The notes under the pieces: model-generated
The model's input: only the letters and a program-made list of their open reading frames with translations
The model's database searches: none
What the model was told of the DNA's origin: nothing
NCBI GenBank assembly: GCA_021780075.1
Contig: JAJXZL010000005.1
Span: 412,313-476,312 of the forward strand
DNA length: 64,000 bases
Direction: 5' to 3'
Source: Acidobacteriota bacterium
Lineage (GTDB): Bacteria; Acidobacteriota; Terriglobia; Terriglobales; Acidobacteriaceae
Position numbers and translations under genes: made by a program
In this document: positions 62,620-64,000 of the stretch, piece after piece
How the letters are laid out: every line of letters begins with the position of its first letter
Position numbering within the stretch: the first letter of the stretch is position 1

Positions 62620-62739
62620 CGCTGTGCTGGAACCAGTCTAATCCGTCGCCGCAGAGCGTGCCCCTCAAACGGATGTTAGCAGTAGGCCAGATGCGGGAGA
62701 GGCGCGCTGATGCCGAGCGTGTTTCAGAGTCCCTCGAAT

Positions 62740-62985
62740 TCATCTGCAAAATTTTTGGAGAGAACTGCGAATTATTTTCGGGGGGATATGGGGGATAGGG
62801 GGGGGTAGGGGGGGTAGTTTCCAGCCTCTAGCTTCCAACTCCTAGCTCCTGGCTCATGGCCGGGGTGGTGGCTGGACAGAATCCGGTACGGAGCGGGAGC
62901 GGATGTGTGGTTTCACCTGCTGCAATTCCATTGTGCTGGATTGAGGGGAAATTATCTGCAAAATGGGCGGAGGAATTTTTGGGGG
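62740..62985 (+). repeat. Composite G-tract repeat, copy II
   Basis: This copy has ACTGCGAATTATTTTC, G-tracts at 62780-62785, 62790-62794, 62798-62805 and 62808-62814, a CTAGC-rich stretch, and a block ATTCCATTGTGCTGGATTGA followed by GGGGAAATTATCTGCAAA (near 62925-62962). The order matches copy I. Confidence 0.7.
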
Positions 62986-63067
62986 CGGCCGGGAGGGTTG
63001 CGGTTTCCAACCGCCGATCCCGGGTGCCCATCATTTGTGGGAGAACTCGCCTTACTTCCTCCGGCAG

Positions 63068-63081
63068 CCGGGCTACCTGCC
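63068..63081 (+). repeat. Box repeat, one-mismatch copy
   Basis: CCGGGCTACCTGCC differs in one base from the box at 63175-63188 and from the reverse complement near 63875-63890. Confidence 0.5.
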
Positions 63082-63110
63082 AAAAAACATCCGGGGGGGG
63101 GGCGTGGTCT

Positions 63111-63148
63111 CCCACTCATCCACGATGAAACTGTGGATGAATGGGGCA
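63111..63148 (+). repeat. Hairpin repeat with fixed outer arms, copy 2
   Basis: The outer arms CCCAC and ATGGGGCAC match the other copies, with inner arms TCATCCAC and GTGGATGA. The box TGACCGGGCCACCTGCCAA follows 22 bases later. Confidence 0.65.
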
Positions 63149-63169
63149 CGAACGGTTGGTGGTTATTTC

Positions 63170-63196
63170 ATGACCGGGCCACCTGCCAAGAGATGA
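63170..63196 (+). repeat. Orphan box that reads MTGPPAKR then stop
   Basis: ATGACCGGGCCACCTGCCAA (63170-63189) matches the coding start of the gene at 63235-63894 but is closed by a stop after eight codons. It lies on the opposite strand, downstream of a hairpin like that gene's leader. Confidence 0.6.
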
Positions 63197-63234
63197 CGGC
63201 AAACTCGATCCCGAACCGTTCTGCTGTTGGGCCT

Positions 63235-63894
63235 TCAACGAGCCTGTTGACCAATGCCTGTGGCCTCGAGTTCGACATTTGGTACGATCGAGCGCGCATC
63301 GGAGCAGCCCCCAATCTTGTCAAGACAGATGAGGCTGATTTGCCAGTCCTTTTGCCTTTTTCCCCATTCGAGCAAGTTATTGTCCGCGATAGTGACGGTT
63401 CTAATTGCCGTCATCGAATTCCAAGTAACACCCGTCCGATGCCGCGGGACCTGATCTGAGTCATCTCCTGGTGCATATCCAAAACCCGCTTTTCGCTCTT
63501 CGATGGTCGCTGCTAATCCCGACCCAGCAAAGACGATCACTGACTTTTTTTGCAGAATTCCATCTTTAAGCACAACTATCGCTTCCATTGAGGCATAAGG
63601 TGCGAGGTGAAGTAGGCTCATCGGATAGTTGTCGTAGCGAAAGGTCCATGCTGTGGCTCCCTCCATCACACCGTCGGATCGATGATTCTGAAACGGAGAG
63701 GTCGCCTTGGCGACAACCTCCTGCGTCGCCGTTCCAACGGGCAGCGACTTAATCTCAGCGAAAAGCTTTTCGGCCTTTCTTCGGCTCTCAACTGCTTTCG
63801 CATAGCCGACAAGTAGGGATCCAGCAACAAGGAAAATAGTGATCAGAAGTGACACCGCGGCTATGAAACTCCATTTGGCAGGTGGCCCGGTCAA
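63235..63894 (-). CDS. Hypothetical single-span membrane protein
   Basis: This 219-residue frame starts at TTG 63894, where AGGAG lies 8 bases upstream; the open stretch before it is hairpin repeat, not protein-like. The N-terminus is TGPPAKWSF followed by one membrane helix (about residues 10-32). The rest is an exported domain with VGTATQEVVAKAT and TAWTFRYDNYPMSLLHL segments. No family is recognised. The first codons are shared with an orphan box on the other strand. Confidence 0.6.
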   Translation of the reverse strand: MTGPPAKWSFIAAVSLLITIFLVAGSLLVGYAKAVESRRKAEKLFAEIKSLPVGTATQEVVAKATSPFQNHRSDGVMEGATAWTFRYDNYPMSLLHLAPYASMEAIVVLKDGILQKKSVIVFAGSGLAATIEERKAGFGYAPGDDSDQVPRHRTGVTWNSMTAIRTVTIADNNLLEWGKRQKDWQISLICLDKIGGCSDARSIVPNVELEATGIGQQAR

Positions 63895-63926
63895 GTATTT
63901 CACTCCTGGTTCTCCCTCGATGGTTT

Positions 63927-63965
63927 GTGCCCCATCCAAGCCGCGTTTTTTGCGGCTTGGGTGGG
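63927..63965 (-). repeat. Hairpin repeat with fixed outer arms, copy 3
   Basis: On the minus strand it reads CCCACCC, arm AAGCCGC, loop, arm GCGGCTT, GGATGGGGCAC. It lies in the leader of the last gene, 33 bases before its start codon. Confidence 0.65.
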
Positions 63966-64000
63966 AAAGCACGATCGCTCGCCTTCCCGCAAGCATACCC

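Larger units (their letters stand above)
62620..63234. other. Repeat-filled gap of 615 bases
   Basis: No convincing gene is seen. The stretch holds composite repeat copy II, one partial and one full box of the CCGGGCCACCTGCC type and one hairpin repeat. Small frames here arise from the repeats. Confidence 0.6.

Noticed and set aside
1..64000. CRISPR array
   Set aside because: No regularly spaced short direct repeats and no cas genes were seen.

Overview
The window is a GC-rich bacterial chromosome segment that reads as Acidobacteriota, most likely the Terriglobales group. The main reasons are four tandem MacB/FtsX-type permeases of about 820-850 residues, each with two permease domains and the acidobacterial N-terminus of the type LLQDIRYALRQLRKSPGF, plus many small acidobacterial-looking membrane proteins and dispersed intergenic hairpins. 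The species cannot be named from the sequence. No rRNA, CRISPR array, prophage or insertion sequence was seen.

Layout. 1-16.6 kb: housekeeping and secreted enzymes, namely a partial leuS with nfo, a GT87-like membrane protein, a Tat-exported Gfo/Idh/MocA oxidoreductase, a beta-propeller/phosphoesterase fusion, nagA convergent with an amino-sugar kinase and an NPP-type phosphodiesterase, a cytochrome c, a GH27 alpha-galactosidase, proline dehydrogenase and a secreted amidohydrolase. 16.6-27 kb: a small zinc-ribbon protein, overlapping hemE-hemH, a repeat-rich gap, an OmpA-like protein, small membrane proteins, a DnaC-like loader, an SGNH hydrolase, rpmE and a tRNA-dihydrouridine synthase. 27.8-44 kb: one long leftward operon of ten genes (adaptor, ATPase, four permeases, second ATPase, TolC-type outer-membrane protein, sigma-54 response regulator, sensor kinase). 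It has a good sigma-54-like promoter match just before the first gene. 44-50 kb: thiolase, DUF779 protein and aldehyde dehydrogenase, then tRNA-Arg, an alpha/beta hydrolase pair, tRNA-His and a DUF4112 protein.

50.1-52.5 kb: a small integrated island. The 3' 49 bases of an intact tRNA-Pro(UGG) gene are repeated exactly 2.3 kb downstream. The enclosed DNA has a beta-propeller-like hypothetical gene and a VapBC-type toxin-antitoxin pair but no integrase. 52.9-64 kb: a multidomain PIG-L protein, a PilZ protein, fabI, an nnr-tsaE-yiaK-like operon, mntR-mntH with an AT-rich palindrome between them, and a repeat-dense end with a small membrane-protein gene.

Three intergenic repeat types stand out. 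One is a composite element with long G-tracts, in three copies. One is a hairpin whose stem sequence changes in a compensatory way while its outer arms stay fixed. One is a short box that encodes the first residues of the last gene and also occurs, orphaned, 0.7 kb away. The best candidates for follow-up are the transport operon with its own sigma-54 activator, the tRNA-Pro mini-island and these repeats.
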